The notes: generated by a model not told the origin, from the sequence alone. 56,722 nt of DNA from an uncultured Clostridia bacterium (GCA_947169745.1 CAMVQZ010000005.1:1-56722), one strand, 5' to 3'; shown: positions 31,322 through 40,551, counted from the stretch's first letter. Numbers and translations are program-made.

Positions 31322-32203
31322 TTAAATCTTCGGAAGAACTATTCCGGGGGAAGAGAGGGTCACTTCCTGATCCTTAAGCTTTGTCCCCTTTTCCAGCTCA
31401 GTGACCTTCAGGGTCACTATCTTTTCATTCTGCACTGTAACATAAACGCACAGGTTCGGCCGGGCATATACCATAAGGTAGCCTTCCTCTTTTTCCGGTG
31501 AGATCTCCGCCCAGGCTTCTCCCACAGCCGAAAAACTCAGCATTCCCTTTCCCTTGATGTAATTGTCTATTTTTTCAGAGTTGTCGTCCTTGCCGAGAAC
31601 ATCCTCCGCAATTATCTCCTTCAGCGCTTCGGGATTGCTCCGTGTAAGGGAATATACGATCGTACCTACTGCGTTATCCACACCCTTGCGCTCCGGATAA
31701 TCTATGCCGGCAAGCCACGGACCGCCTCCTGCGCCCTTTTCGTCAGCTTCACATTCAAAGAAATACATACTGTATACCCCATCCTTATCGGGATCTGTTT
31801 CAACGCATTTCCACCGGGTAAACCTCAGACTGTAATATTTTCCGGCAGTGGTCTTTATTACAAATACCGGCTCCGCCATTACCTCAAGCTCAGTACCCTC
31901 GTAGTGCTTTGTTGTAGATGTATTCTGATATACGATTTTTTCAAATTCACCCTTGTATATATCAAAAACGTGCTTTATCCCCTTATCCAGATCCTTGCAG
32001 ACCTTCAGCGCCTGTTTTGAAAAAACGCTTTTCAGCATATCGGGATCCTTTTTATCCAGCGCCTGGATTATTACATCCTTTCCGCCCTTTTCAGAGGTCT
32101 CTGAGCTGCCGTCCCTGCTCTGCATATCAGTTTCCGGATCCAGACAGCCAACTGCACAGAGAAGCAGGGAAAACGCAACCAACAGGGATATTATTCTTTT
32201 CAC
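31322..32203 (-). CDS. Lipoprotein, DUF5104-like
   Basis: 293 residues from a GTG start at 32203 with AAGGAG nine bases upstream; an earlier in-frame ATG at 32224 contains that ribosome site and is less likely. Signal KRIISLLVAFSLLLCAVGC with lipobox. The body has two NTF2-like-looking halves (VIIQALDKKDPDMLKSVFSKQAL; IVYSLTRSNPEALKEIIAEDVLG), resembling clostridial DUF5104 lipoproteins. Follows the histidine kinase gene by 34 bp, so it may be a surface partner or a target of the two-component system. Function unknown. Confidence 0.7.
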   Translation of the reverse strand: MKRIISLLVAFSLLLCAVGCLDPETDMQSRDGSSETSEKGGKDVIIQALDKKDPDMLKSVFSKQALKVCKDLDKGIKHVFDIYKGEFEKIVYQNTSTTKHYEGTELEVMAEPVFVIKTTAGKYYSLRFTRWKCVETDPDKDGVYSMYFFECEADEKGAGGGPWLAGIDYPERKGVDNAVGTIVYSLTRSNPEALKEIIAEDVLGKDDNSEKIDNYIKGKGMLSFSAVGEAWAEISPEKEEGYLMVYARPNLCVYVTVQNEKIVTLKVTELEKGTKLKDQEVTLSSPGIVLPKI

Positions 32204-32237
32204 AACACCTATCTCCTTTAACATTCAGATCATAGCT

Positions 32238-33716
32238 TTATTCCGGCAGGGGCAGAGTAATAATGAAGGTGCTGCCCTTTCCTGTCTCACTTTCAGCACG
32301 GCAGCTGCCCGAATGCATTTTTACGATCTGACGCACTATAGCAAGTCCCAGACCCGATACGCCTTCTTTATTTCTCTGACGATATGTATAATATCTGTCC
32401 CAGATATTTTTCAGTTCTTCCTCCGGTATGCCTTTTCCGTGGTCGGTAATGCGGATCTCAGCGTTTCCGTCCCTTCTTGCAAGGGACACGTTTATGAGCT
32501 TGCTGTTTCCATTATGCTTCACAGCATTATCCAGAAGATTGTATATTGCTCTTTCCAGTCTGCTCATATTTCCCATTACAACAATATCCTGTTCAATATC
32601 TGTTTCGATGGTTCCGTTTTCACGGCTGTAGGGCAATTCAAAATTCCTGCACACGCGGCTCAGGAGCACACTCAGTTCCACCCTCTCAGGCTTCGGCTCC
32701 TTACCCTCGCTCTGCATTTCGGAGTATTCAAGTATTTCATTCACCATTGCGGTCAGCCGGTCTGCCTCCCGGACAATAACCCCCACATCTTCACCGCACT
32801 GCTGTTCATCGTTTCTTGAAATATCCCTTATCATCTCCGCATAGCCCTTTATCATCGTCAGGGGTGTTCTCAGGTCGTGGGAGACATTCGCAAGCAGCTC
32901 CTTCTGATAATCACTTGTTTCCTTCAGCTTTTTCGAGGCCTCATCCAGAACATCATTCAGTTCATCCAGCTCCGAGCAAAAGCCCTTGACATAGCTGGCG
33001 GAGGGATCGTCCCTTGCTATATTCTCAGCCTTTTCCGTAAGCGCCGCAACAGGAGCAGAAAACTTTTTCGCAATAAACCACGCAAGAACAAATCCCGTGA
33101 CAAGAGAAATTGCTGTACCCCACAGAAGCTGGATCCTGATTATGTCAACGGCAGATCCCATTGCCTGTATCATAGTTATTATGGTCAGGACATATTTCTC
33201 ACCGTTATCACCATAATAAAAGTATGTCATATATATGTACCTGTCGTCAGTACTGTTTTCATATACCCCGTCACCGGATGAATCCAGTTCATTTCGCAGT
33301 GTACTGAAATCATCAATGATCCGCATATCTATGTGTATATCATTTTCTCTGCTGTTTTCCGAAAAGCGCTCATACGTATTATCTTCGGTTCTTTTTTCCT
33401 GTTGTTTTCTGTGCATTTTACCGTTCATTCCCTTGAATTGGTTTGAACAGTATACCACATTATTGTCGTTATCAGTCACATATACAAGCGCAGAATTAGT
33501 AAGGGATAATTCGTCTATTATTTCCGCTATATTTTCATTGTCCTGGTTTGCGACTATCTTTTCTGCCGCTTCCCTTGTTTTTGCCTTCAGCATATCGCTG
33601 TAGAAGCTCTGGAAAAAAATCGTCTGCAGTATCCACAGCACAGAAAAAATAAGTGCAGTGAACAATACAAAATACAGCCACAGCTTTATCCTGAACGACT
33701 TGATCTTACTCTTCAA
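32238..33716 (-). CDS. Membrane sensor histidine kinase
   Basis: 492 residues. TM1 near residues 10-32 (LWLYFVLFTALIFSVLWIL), an extracytoplasmic domain to about 185, TM2 (LLWGTAISLVTGFVLAWFI), HAMP, then HisKA ANVSHDLRTPLTMIKGYAEMI with the phospho-His, and HATPase with N box LDNAVKHNG, G1 ITDHGKGIPEE and G2 GVSGLGLAIVRQIV. The sensor domain is acidic with no known ligand motif. Overlaps the response regulator gene by 11 bp. Confidence 0.93.
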   Translation of the reverse strand: MKSKIKSFRIKLWLYFVLFTALIFSVLWILQTIFFQSFYSDMLKAKTREAAEKIVANQDNENIAEIIDELSLTNSALVYVTDNDNNVVYCSNQFKGMNGKMHRKQQEKRTEDNTYERFSENSRENDIHIDMRIIDDFSTLRNELDSSGDGVYENSTDDRYIYMTYFYYGDNGEKYVLTIITMIQAMGSAVDIIRIQLLWGTAISLVTGFVLAWFIAKKFSAPVAALTEKAENIARDDPSASYVKGFCSELDELNDVLDEASKKLKETSDYQKELLANVSHDLRTPLTMIKGYAEMIRDISRNDEQQCGEDVGVIVREADRLTAMVNEILEYSEMQSEGKEPKPERVELSVLLSRVCRNFELPYSRENGTIETDIEQDIVVMGNMSRLERAIYNLLDNAVKHNGNSKLINVSLARRDGNAEIRITDHGKGIPEEELKNIWDRYYTYRQRNKEGVSGLGLAIVRQIVKMHSGSCRAESETGKGSTFIITLPLPE

Positions 33717-34380
33717 GTTTATATCCCGCCCCTCTTATGGTATGGATACAGTCGCGGTATTTCCCCAGTTTTCCTCTCAGGAGCTTTATCTGCCAGTCAA
33801 CAGTACGATCATCTCCGAAATAATCATATCCCCAGACCTGACTCAGTATCTGATCTCTGGATAAAACTATCCCCTTGTTTTTCATCAGATACAGGAGTAT
33901 CCCGTATTCCTTGGCGGTAAGCTCCGCTTTTTCCCCGTCGATCATTACCGTATGTCCCGGCTCGTCGATCTCAACGCCTCCGCAGACAAGCCTTTCTGTT
34001 TTCCGGGAGGTATCCCTTCCGGCGTTACGGCGGATTATGACGTTTATCCTTGCCATAAGCTCTTTTGGCGAAAAGGGCTTTGTCACATAATCATCTATTC
34101 CGGATTCAAAGCCGAAAAGCTTGTCATACTCCGAACCTCTTGCTGAAAGCATAAGTATTGGTATATCCTTCGATTCCCTGATCCTGCGGCTTGCAGTAAA
34201 GCCGTCTGTATCGGGCATCATCACATCCATTATTATTATATCGAAATCTTCCCTCCGGCACAGTTCCACAGCATCCTGACCGTCTCCCACAGAAGCTACC
34301 TCATAGCCCTCACGAAGGGCATACCGCTCAATAAGCTGTATTATATCCGGTTCATCATCAACTATAAGAATCCTCGCCAT
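33706..34380 (-). CDS. OmpR/PhoB-family response regulator
   Basis: 224 residues. Receiver domain with IVDDEPD, IIIMDVMMPDTDG (phospho-Asp), LSARGSEYDKL and YVTKPFSPKEL; winged-helix DNA-binding domain ending DRTVDWQIKLLRGKLGKYRDCIHTIRGAGYKLEE. ATG at 34380 has GGAGG nine bases upstream. First gene of the regulator-kinase-lipoprotein operon. OmpR-family proteins bind direct repeats spaced by one helical turn; such repeats lie at 40.6 kb. Confidence 0.93.
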   Translation of the reverse strand: MARILIVDDEPDIIQLIERYALREGYEVASVGDGQDAVELCRREDFDIIIMDVMMPDTDGFTASRRIRESKDIPILMLSARGSEYDKLFGFESGIDDYVTKPFSPKELMARINVIIRRNAGRDTSRKTERLVCGGVEIDEPGHTVMIDGEKAELTAKEYGILLYLMKNKGIVLSRDQILSQVWGYDYFGDDRTVDWQIKLLRGKLGKYRDCIHTIRGAGYKLEE

Positions 34381-34434
34381 CAAACAACGCCTCCCCTCTT
34401 ATGATCCAATTATATACCAAATGATCCCCATCCA

Positions 34435-34680
34435 CAAGCATAAACTTTCGCAGCGATGCGTGCTCGCACTGTGCGATTCGCGTAATCGCTCGCTTGCTCC
34501 CGCTCGGTCGTGCGGACATATACTTTCATGCCGCGGCGATAGATTATGCATATTATTGTCGGTATAGTCTGTTCGTGTCTGGTTTGTTTTTATGTACCGA
34601 TAGCTTTGTGCAGTACGTGCTTCGCAAGGAGCCAAAGGCACGCGCTGCAGAGACTATCGACCCGGAAAGAGCAAGCCGGA
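34435..34680 (+). repeat. Dispersed repeat, long form, copy E
   Basis: GTGCTCGCAC hairpin, GCGATTCGCGTAATCGCTCG, GCTCGGTCGTGCGGACATATAC, then TCTGTTCGTGTCTGGTTTG and a degenerate GTGCTTCGCA arm. Fills most of the 348-bp gap between two operons. No gene or clear terminator is seen in that gap. Confidence 0.75.
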
Positions 34681-34728
34681 TACGCAGAGACTACCACATA
34701 AACACCCTATAACAAAAATAATTCTTTC

Positions 34729-35295
34729 TCAACCTCCGTATGTCTCGTAGTATTCGCTTTCAGCCTGACTTGCTTTTCTGGCGCCGTTCATACATCTGGG
34801 AGAAAGCAGGGAACAGTTATGCCTGCATCCGCTGCATCTCAGACCGCTGAGAAATTCCTCAAGCGTCGGCTTATCCTCCTCTTCCTCATCCTCGCTGTTG
34901 ATTTCTTCCTCACTTTCTTCTATGCTGTCGTCCTCTGAAACTGCGGTTTCAGGTATGTCAGGCTCTGTTGTATCGTAATCATATAAGCCTTCATCCCGGC
35001 TGTATTCCCCGGCATCAGAAGCTTCATTTACGGTATTGTCAATACTGCTGTCGGCAGCCTCGCTGCTTCCGGTATCATTATCTGTTTCCTCAGTCTCAGA
35101 TACAACAGATTTTTCTGATGCTGCGCCTGAGCTGTTTTCCGATGAACTGCTCCGGGCGGTTGTCCGGGAGGACTCCTGGCTGACGGTCTGTATCACCTCA
35201 TCACCCCGGGGGATCATAACGCTGCTTGCAACAGTGTAGGAAATACAAAGCGCAGCATAGACGCAGACCAATAATGTAATACTCTTTTTTCTCAT
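34729..35295 (-). CDS. Acidic membrane-anchored protein with C-terminal Cys4 motif
   Basis: 188 residues, not a recognised family. N-terminal membrane segment (residues 5-27), a long Ser/Glu/Asp-rich unstructured region, then CSGCRHNCSLLSPRC (C-x2-C-x3-C-x6-C) near residue 155. The Cys4 set could bind an iron-sulfur cluster or another metal outside the membrane. Last gene of the dehydratase-type operon; the ATG overlaps the CcdA-like stop by 4 bp. GAGGTGAAT ribosome site. Confidence 0.65.
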   Translation of the reverse strand: MRKKSITLLVCVYAALCISYTVASSVMIPRGDEVIQTVSQESSRTTARSSSSENSSGAASEKSVVSETEETDNDTGSSEAADSSIDNTVNEASDAGEYSRDEGLYDYDTTEPDIPETAVSEDDSIEESEEEINSEDEEEEDKPTLEEFLSGLRCSGCRHNCSLLSPRCMNGARKASQAESEYYETYGG

Positions 35296-35996
35296 AATAT
35301 ATTCACCTCACGCAGCAGGCTGACGGAAAATAAAACTATAAGCAGGATATAGCACCCCAGCCTGAACCATTTCAGATAGCCCGGTATCTCTTTATACATT
35401 TTTCCGGCGAGCACGCCTGATATAAACAGCATACAAAGCATGGGAGAGATCGTGCTTGCCACAGCAAACACTGTACCTGACAGAGCGGCATAGCCCAGGG
35501 GCAGAGATGCCGCATAGCCTGTCATAAGTATCAGCGGGGCGCAGGGAGAAGCGCCGTAGCTTATCCCCATACCGATAAGCGCCGCGTGATTTGATTTTTT
35601 GTATCCGGACTTTTTTGTCTCATCGCCCTTGCAGCCCTTGCAGGTCTTGCAGGTTTTATGTCCCGTGTATTCCCTTATCCAGCCGATCAGGAGCCATACC
35701 CCCATAGCGAGCATTGCACTGTCAGCTATCAGTCCGGTTTTTATGCCGCATACGCACCCGTTTTCATCTATTATGTTACTTCCGACAAAGGAAGCTATGC
35801 AGCAAAGGGTTATAACTGCAATAAACTTTCCGAAAAAGAAATCAAAAAATCCGATAAACGACTGCCGGATATTTTTCATATGTGTTGTCAGGTAGCTGTA
35901 AAGAGCTGTGCTTATACCTGAACCGCAGCATGTGCCGCAGCCCATCCCCACCGAGGCAGCCGCTGTAAGACTTTCTGTAAAAATGGTAAAAACCAT
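35292..35996 (-). CDS. CcdA/DsbD-like (TauE/SafE-related) membrane protein
   Basis: 234 residues with about six hydrophobic segments. Seen: MGCGTCCGSGISTALYSYL at the N terminus, a hydrophilic loop CKTCKGCKG near residue 115, then YGASPCAPLILMTGY. The paired Cys in membrane segments resemble CcdA/DsbD proteins that carry reducing power across the membrane. Between the activase and the Cys4 protein, it suggests a thiol or electron route to the outside. TauE-type sulfite/sulfonate export is an alternative. Confidence 0.65.
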   Translation of the reverse strand: MVFTIFTESLTAAASVGMGCGTCCGSGISTALYSYLTTHMKNIRQSFIGFFDFFFGKFIAVITLCCIASFVGSNIIDENGCVCGIKTGLIADSAMLAMGVWLLIGWIREYTGHKTCKTCKGCKGDETKKSGYKKSNHAALIGMGISYGASPCAPLILMTGYAASLPLGYAALSGTVFAVASTISPMLCMLFISGVLAGKMYKEIPGYLKWFRLGCYILLIVLFSVSLLREVNIL

Positions 35997-36000
35997 AAAT

Positions 36001-36786
36001 TCAACCCCTTTCGCTTGCGATCAGCGCCGCACCTATTGCACCATTAAACTGGGGATACTGAGCGACATATACATCTCTCATAAGCTCCTCTTCAAACGCA
36101 TGATGCAGTCCTGTATTGAGAGCTCCGCCACCGGTCATAAGAATATCCCCGCCCTTTTCGGTCTTTTTCATCATCTTTATGATACGCTTAGCCATAGACT
36201 GATGCATTCCGGCAAGAATGTCGCAGCGGTCATATTTTCTTGCAACCAGAGATATCACCTCAGACTGTGCAAATACTACGCAGGTACTGTTTATATCACA
36301 AGGATTGGTTGCTCCGAGGGAAAGTGGTCCCACATTGTCGATAGTAGTTTCAAGTATCTGGGCTATGACCTCCATAAATTTTCCTGTACCGGCGGCGCAT
36401 TTATCATTCATACTGAAATTCTTAACGCCATAGTCGGGATCAAGATAGATAATCTTTGAATCCTGTCCGCCTATATCTATTATCATACCGGGACGGTATT
36501 CCCCCGGAGCGGTAAGCCGTACACCATAGGCATGAGCCGTTATTTCCGAGATATCATCATCTGCGACCTCCAGTATCTTTCTGCTGTAGCCTGTTGCCAT
36601 AATATATCCAATATCAGCCGGCGAAAGCGAATTTCTTCTGCAAAGCTCAGCAGCGATCTTCCTTGCTGTACCGTTATTATCAATGCCTGTACTGCGTACC
36701 ATTGTATCTATGACCTTTCCTTTTCCGATAAGCGCTGCTTTCAGATATGTCGAACCGCCGTCAAGTCCTATATAATATTTTCCCAT
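36001..36786 (-). CDS. 2-hydroxyacyl-CoA dehydratase-type activase (BadF/HgdC family)
   Basis: 261 residues, homodimeric ASKHA ATPase family. Seen: YYIGLDGGSTYLKAAL, MATGYSRK, IDIGGQDSK, NDKCAAGTGKF and STCVVFAQSEVIS (the two Cys that hold the [4Fe-4S] bridging the dimer), and MTGGGALN. Uses ATP hydrolysis to inject a low-potential electron into a dehydratase or double-cubane partner, here the protein at 36798-38108. AAGGAGGGTTATT before ATG. Confidence 0.92.
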   Translation of the reverse strand: MGKYYIGLDGGSTYLKAALIGKGKVIDTMVRSTGIDNNGTARKIAAELCRRNSLSPADIGYIMATGYSRKILEVADDDISEITAHAYGVRLTAPGEYRPGMIIDIGGQDSKIIYLDPDYGVKNFSMNDKCAAGTGKFMEVIAQILETTIDNVGPLSLGATNPCDINSTCVVFAQSEVISLVARKYDRCDILAGMHQSMAKRIIKMMKKTEKGGDILMTGGGALNTGLHHAFEEELMRDVYVAQYPQFNGAIGAALIASERG

Positions 36787-36797
36787 AATAACCCTCC

Positions 36798-38108
36798 TTA
36801 GAAACTCCTGCGTACAGAGGTACGTTTTTCAGGCGCCTGTTTCAGCTTTATCAGCTCGATGAATGCTTCTATCCGTATCCTGAGCTGCTCTGTATCCTCT
36901 TCGTTATAGTCGCTTTCAAGCCGTATCACCGGAACTCCCAGCTGTCCCAGTTCCTCCTCGATACGCTTGTATTCATGGTCATATACAAGGCAGCCCCTGA
37001 GAACATGATATATTACTCCCTGTATCTGATTTTCCTTTATCAGTTGCTTCAGGCGGTAGATACGCTGGGAATTATCAGCAAATGTAGGACAGGGGCAGGG
37101 ACGAAGCGCACGGTTGGCAAGCGCCCTTATCATTCCGTCGAAGCTGTCATCTGTAATGACTGCCGGATCCCAGAGTCCCCGTTCTCCCATACAGGTCTCG
37201 TCTCCTGCAACGATACCGCCCATTTCTTCTATCAGCAGCGGTATCTTGAAATTCGGAAAAACGACAGGAGATCCGGTAAGCAGAATTCTCGGAAGCTTTT
37301 TTGATGTGACTGTTTTCTTTTCGGATATATTCTTTTTTAGTGACGCATTGACCCGGCTGAGAGCTCTTCCCCATACATCCGCAGGGATATATGCAGAGCT
37401 GTTCAGGACTGCCATAGCGTGGCTTCCTCTGATAAGATATGGCGTCTGCTTTTTCAGCCGAATAAATTCCGACAGTTCATATTGTGCATATCCCACCATA
37501 CGGAATCTTTCCGCAAGGCTTTCATATGTTATACGCTTCCCCGTGACTTTTTCAAGTCTTTCCATAAGGTCATAAAGCTGTCTTATATATTCATCAATAT
37601 CGTCATCATCTCTTGAAGCCGGGATATGCATTGTCATAACATCGCAGCTGTCAGAAAGCATTCCGGCTATTTTCTTTTTGCAGTCACAGGTCACAGGTAT
37701 GACCATCATTGAGCAGTCCTCATATACAGGCATAAGTTCTGTCTGCTTGAAGCCTGCAACCGCCTTGACAAGCGGACAGGCGTCCCTGAGGGCGATGCTG
37801 TCTCCGACGGAAAAGGCTGTATAATTCCCGCTGCAAAGCTTTACAGGTACTGCACCTGCAGCATATATAAGCTCAGGAGGTGTCATCACACAGTATGTCC
37901 CGATTGTTTTCTGACCGGGCCTCCTTTCGATATGCTTCATATCCACATATATCTGTTCCAGTGCGCGATAAAAGGGCTCCATACCCTCCGGCGCTCCTGA
38001 AAGCTCCTTCAGACGCCGCAGATATTTTGCAGCTGTCTGGGTTTCTTTATTAATGAATCGCCTGTCCTGTCTTTCCTTAAGCGTTTCTTTTTTTATTTTT
38101 TCGATCAT
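36798..38108 (-). CDS. 2-hydroxyacyl-CoA dehydratase/double-cubane-cluster protein family
   Basis: 436 residues, HgdB/BcrB-like. Cys positions expected for the cluster are present: YCVMTPPELIYAAG, KLCSGN, RDACPLVK, VTCDCKKK, GDETCMGER, RPCPCPTF, LRGCLVYDHEY. The C-terminal EQLRIRIEAFIEL is typical. Known relatives either dehydrate 2-hydroxyacyl-CoA or, as double-cubane proteins, reduce small molecules. No CoA-transferase or acyl-CoA dehydrogenase gene is near, so a double-cubane-type reductase is the better guess. Overlaps the polyferredoxin gene by 4 bp. Confidence 0.85.
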   Translation of the reverse strand: MIEKIKKETLKERQDRRFINKETQTAAKYLRRLKELSGAPEGMEPFYRALEQIYVDMKHIERRPGQKTIGTYCVMTPPELIYAAGAVPVKLCSGNYTAFSVGDSIALRDACPLVKAVAGFKQTELMPVYEDCSMMVIPVTCDCKKKIAGMLSDSCDVMTMHIPASRDDDDIDEYIRQLYDLMERLEKVTGKRITYESLAERFRMVGYAQYELSEFIRLKKQTPYLIRGSHAMAVLNSSAYIPADVWGRALSRVNASLKKNISEKKTVTSKKLPRILLTGSPVVFPNFKIPLLIEEMGGIVAGDETCMGERGLWDPAVITDDSFDGMIRALANRALRPCPCPTFADNSQRIYRLKQLIKENQIQGVIYHVLRGCLVYDHEYKRIEEELGQLGVPVIRLESDYNEEDTEQLRIRIEAFIELIKLKQAPEKRTSVRRSF

Positions 38109-39289
38109 CTTTCATACCTCCCGGTCTTATCAGGTTTATACCCTGACATGATCGTCTTTCTTGACGATGTATACAGCTTTATTCCGGCGCAGGTCATGAA
38201 AAGTGCTTTATCCTCCGGACAGCAGCGTATACATTCTCCGCACATAATACAGTTTGCAGATGTGACATTGACCTTTTCTCTTTCCGTGTATATCATTTTT
38301 ATTCCCATGGGACAAGCCTCATAGCAGGCGCCGCACTCAGTGCAGGACTGTGTATCCTTTTTGATGCGGAAAAGTGATATTTTATGGAAGAAACCCATAA
38401 TAGTTCCCAGCGGACAAACCATACAGAATGCTCTGCGCTTGAAGAATCCGCCCATAAGTACAAGTATCATCAAAAAGCCGCTGACATAAAGACTGGTACT
38501 CATCCCGGCAAGTATGGGAGATACAGCCACAGCCGGACAGAAGTTACAGAAGTTGCCGCCTGCAAAGCACAGACCGGTAAAAACCAGAACCATAAACCAT
38601 CTGACAGGAGCTGCCGCTCCGTACATTTTTTCGTTCATCTTTATTCCTTCTGTTTTTGTTTTCCGGCGTATCTTATCCATAATATCCTGTATCAGTCCAA
38701 TCGGACAGAGAAAACCGCATATTGCCCGTCCCAGCAGAATTATAAAGCCTATGGTGCTTGCAAGAAAAACCAGTATGCTCTGCCAGGGCAGCTCAAATAG
38801 TTCATTGAGATGGGAAAGATAGTAGCAGCTTGATTCTGTCATCTGTTCCGTATTCCAGGGGCAGGACAAAACCGGTATGCTGAGACTTGACATCTTCATA
38901 CCAAATATAAGACCGCCCCAGATCATAATAAACGAAAAAGCTATCATAGCGATCCAGCGAAGTATCATAAACAATACCGGCCTTTGTTTCGGAGCAGCGC
39001 CCTTTTGCCTGCCGGTACGCACATCGGCAAAGTGTGAATGTTTTTTATCGGTCTTTGCCAGTGCTCTTCTCAGTATGACGACATGAATAATACCGGCTGC
39101 CGCAAGTCCCGCAATAATAAAAAGCGGTACCAGTGTTGCGAGATAATCAAAAGACATTATCTTTTCGATGCTTGTGGAAAAATCATTCGTTTCAAACTGG
39201 TAAAACGAAAACATCCATGCATAATATGCAAGGGCTGCAATTCCTGCACATATAACAGTGGTAATTATTATTCTCTTTGTTGATTTCAT
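38105..39289 (-). CDS. Membrane polyferredoxin (NapH/CcoG-like)
   Basis: 394 residues with about five to six membrane segments. Two NapH-type Cys motifs (GRAICGFLCPIGLI and RRAFCMVCPLGTIMG) and, at the C terminus, two ferredoxin motifs CTECGACYEACPMGIKM and CIMCGECIRCCPEDKAL. Moves electrons at or across the membrane. Lies between the two dehydratase-like genes with 4-bp overlaps on both sides, so it probably feeds or drains that complex. GAGGTGAAAAAAGCGTC precedes ATG. Confidence 0.87.
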   Translation of the reverse strand: MKSTKRIIITTVICAGIAALAYYAWMFSFYQFETNDFSTSIEKIMSFDYLATLVPLFIIAGLAAAGIIHVVILRRALAKTDKKHSHFADVRTGRQKGAAPKQRPVLFMILRWIAMIAFSFIMIWGGLIFGMKMSSLSIPVLSCPWNTEQMTESSCYYLSHLNELFELPWQSILVFLASTIGFIILLGRAICGFLCPIGLIQDIMDKIRRKTKTEGIKMNEKMYGAAAPVRWFMVLVFTGLCFAGGNFCNFCPAVAVSPILAGMSTSLYVSGFLMILVLMGGFFKRRAFCMVCPLGTIMGFFHKISLFRIKKDTQSCTECGACYEACPMGIKMIYTEREKVNVTSANCIMCGECIRCCPEDKALFMTCAGIKLYTSSRKTIMSGYKPDKTGRYER

Positions 39290-40551
39290 GACGCTTTTTT
39301 CACCTCACGGTATCTTCTCTGTGTAAGCATTTCCGAAAATGCTTCCATTCGTATTCTGAGCTGCTCCACATCCTGATACTGATAATCTGTTTCAAGCCTG
39401 AAAACCGGTATATCATATTCTGCCAGCATAGTCTCAAGACGTTCCAGCTCGAAATCATATTCTATCTGTCCCTTGAGAACGTGGTAAATGACGCCCTCCA
39501 CCCTTTCATTCTTAACAAACCATGATATATAATCAAACATTGCCTCATTCTTTACAAATGCCGGACTGGAATCATATCTGAGCCATTCTGAAGCAATATT
39601 TCTTATGAGCCTGTCACGGCTGCCCCGGAGCGCCCTCCGGGAGTAGGTAACAAACGACTTCATTGATATATAATCCACAGCCTCCTTTATCTCAAGTCCG
39701 GAACCGCTCACGAGGAAGGGAATCTTGTAATTCGGAAAAAGAACAGGTGAGCCTGAAAGCATTACTGCCGGATGCCCGGATCTCCTTTTTTTAGAATCAG
39801 AGAGTTTATATTCTATCTCGCTGATAAGACGTTCTGTATGATATGTCCAGACCTCGACCGAGGGTGACATATAATAGGAATTCTGTACGAATAATCTTGC
39901 CGCGTCGGTTATGACATCTGTACGTCCACTCGTTATCCGTAGAAATCTCCGCATTGTGCTTCTTGCAGCCGAAACAACCTTCATAGCTGCAGAGACAGAG
40001 CTTCTTGTAACCCTTGACCCGGTCTTTGCTGAAACAGCACTGCACATAGCCCTGAGCTGAGCGGCATATTTTACGGCTGCATATTTATCCCTCCTGTCAG
40101 GCGGTACATCAATAAGGCATACATTCCTGCCGTCACTTTTCAGATCGTATGCGATTTTTCTCATACTGTCATTTACAAGGGGAATAACAAACAGCGCATC
40201 CGACAGATCAGTGCCCTCCGGTCTGTTGATATATCCTGCAATAGAACGGCTTACCGGATCCATATCCCTGGGAACAAGATCATCCGACCATGCAGTGGAA
40301 CCAAGACTGCCTCCTGTTATCCAGTAAGGCTCAGCGCCTGATGCCAGAACAAGCTCTTCCGGTACCGCTGTCCCCAGCAGAACCACCTCAGGAGTCTGAT
40401 ACTCTGTTTCATATGCCCAGTCATATGCTCTGTTAAAAAACCACTTTATTTCCGAAAGCTCAATGTTGTCGTTATAAAGCTTATTGAGGCTCTCACAGTA
40501 TTCCTTGTCAAAGCTGTCTGTTTTATCGGATACGATATTTTTCTTTTCCAT
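39286..40551 (-). CDS. Cys-poor paralogue of 2-hydroxyacyl-CoA dehydratase subunit
   Basis: 421 residues. Clearly homologous to the protein at 36798-38108 (VLFPNYKIPFLV versus VVFPNFKIPLLI; GVIYHVLKGQIEYDFELERLE versus GVIYHVLRGCLVYDHEYKRIE; DVEQLRIRMEAFSEM versus DTEQLRIRIEAFIEL). At the matching places the cluster Cys are gone: WITGGS for KLCSGN, PRDMDPVSR for RDACPLVK, VNDSMRK for TCDCKKK, KGQ for RGC. The start at 40551 is set by GGAGG eight bases upstream. First gene of the operon. Inferred: a cluster-free structural subunit of a heterodimer. Confidence 0.85.
   Translation of the reverse strand: MEKKNIVSDKTDSFDKEYCESLNKLYNDNIELSEIKWFFNRAYDWAYETEYQTPEVVLLGTAVPEELVLASGAEPYWITGGSLGSTAWSDDLVPRDMDPVSRSIAGYINRPEGTDLSDALFVIPLVNDSMRKIAYDLKSDGRNVCLIDVPPDRRDKYAAVKYAAQLRAMCSAVSAKTGSRVTRSSVSAAMKVVSAARSTMRRFLRITSGRTDVITDAARLFVQNSYYMSPSVEVWTYHTERLISEIEYKLSDSKKRRSGHPAVMLSGSPVLFPNYKIPFLVSGSGLEIKEAVDYISMKSFVTYSRRALRGSRDRLIRNIASEWLRYDSSPAFVKNEAMFDYISWFVKNERVEGVIYHVLKGQIEYDFELERLETMLAEYDIPVFRLETDYQYQDVEQLRIRMEAFSEMLTQRRYREVKKAS

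Noticed and set aside
34399-34641. 80-residue minus-strand frame
   Set aside because: It is a read-through of repeat copy E without a ribosome site.
36001-40551. Lactoyl/glutaryl-CoA dehydratase fermentation pathway
   Set aside because: No CoA-transferase, acyl-CoA dehydrogenase or electron-transfer flavoprotein genes nearby, and one subunit lacks cluster Cys.
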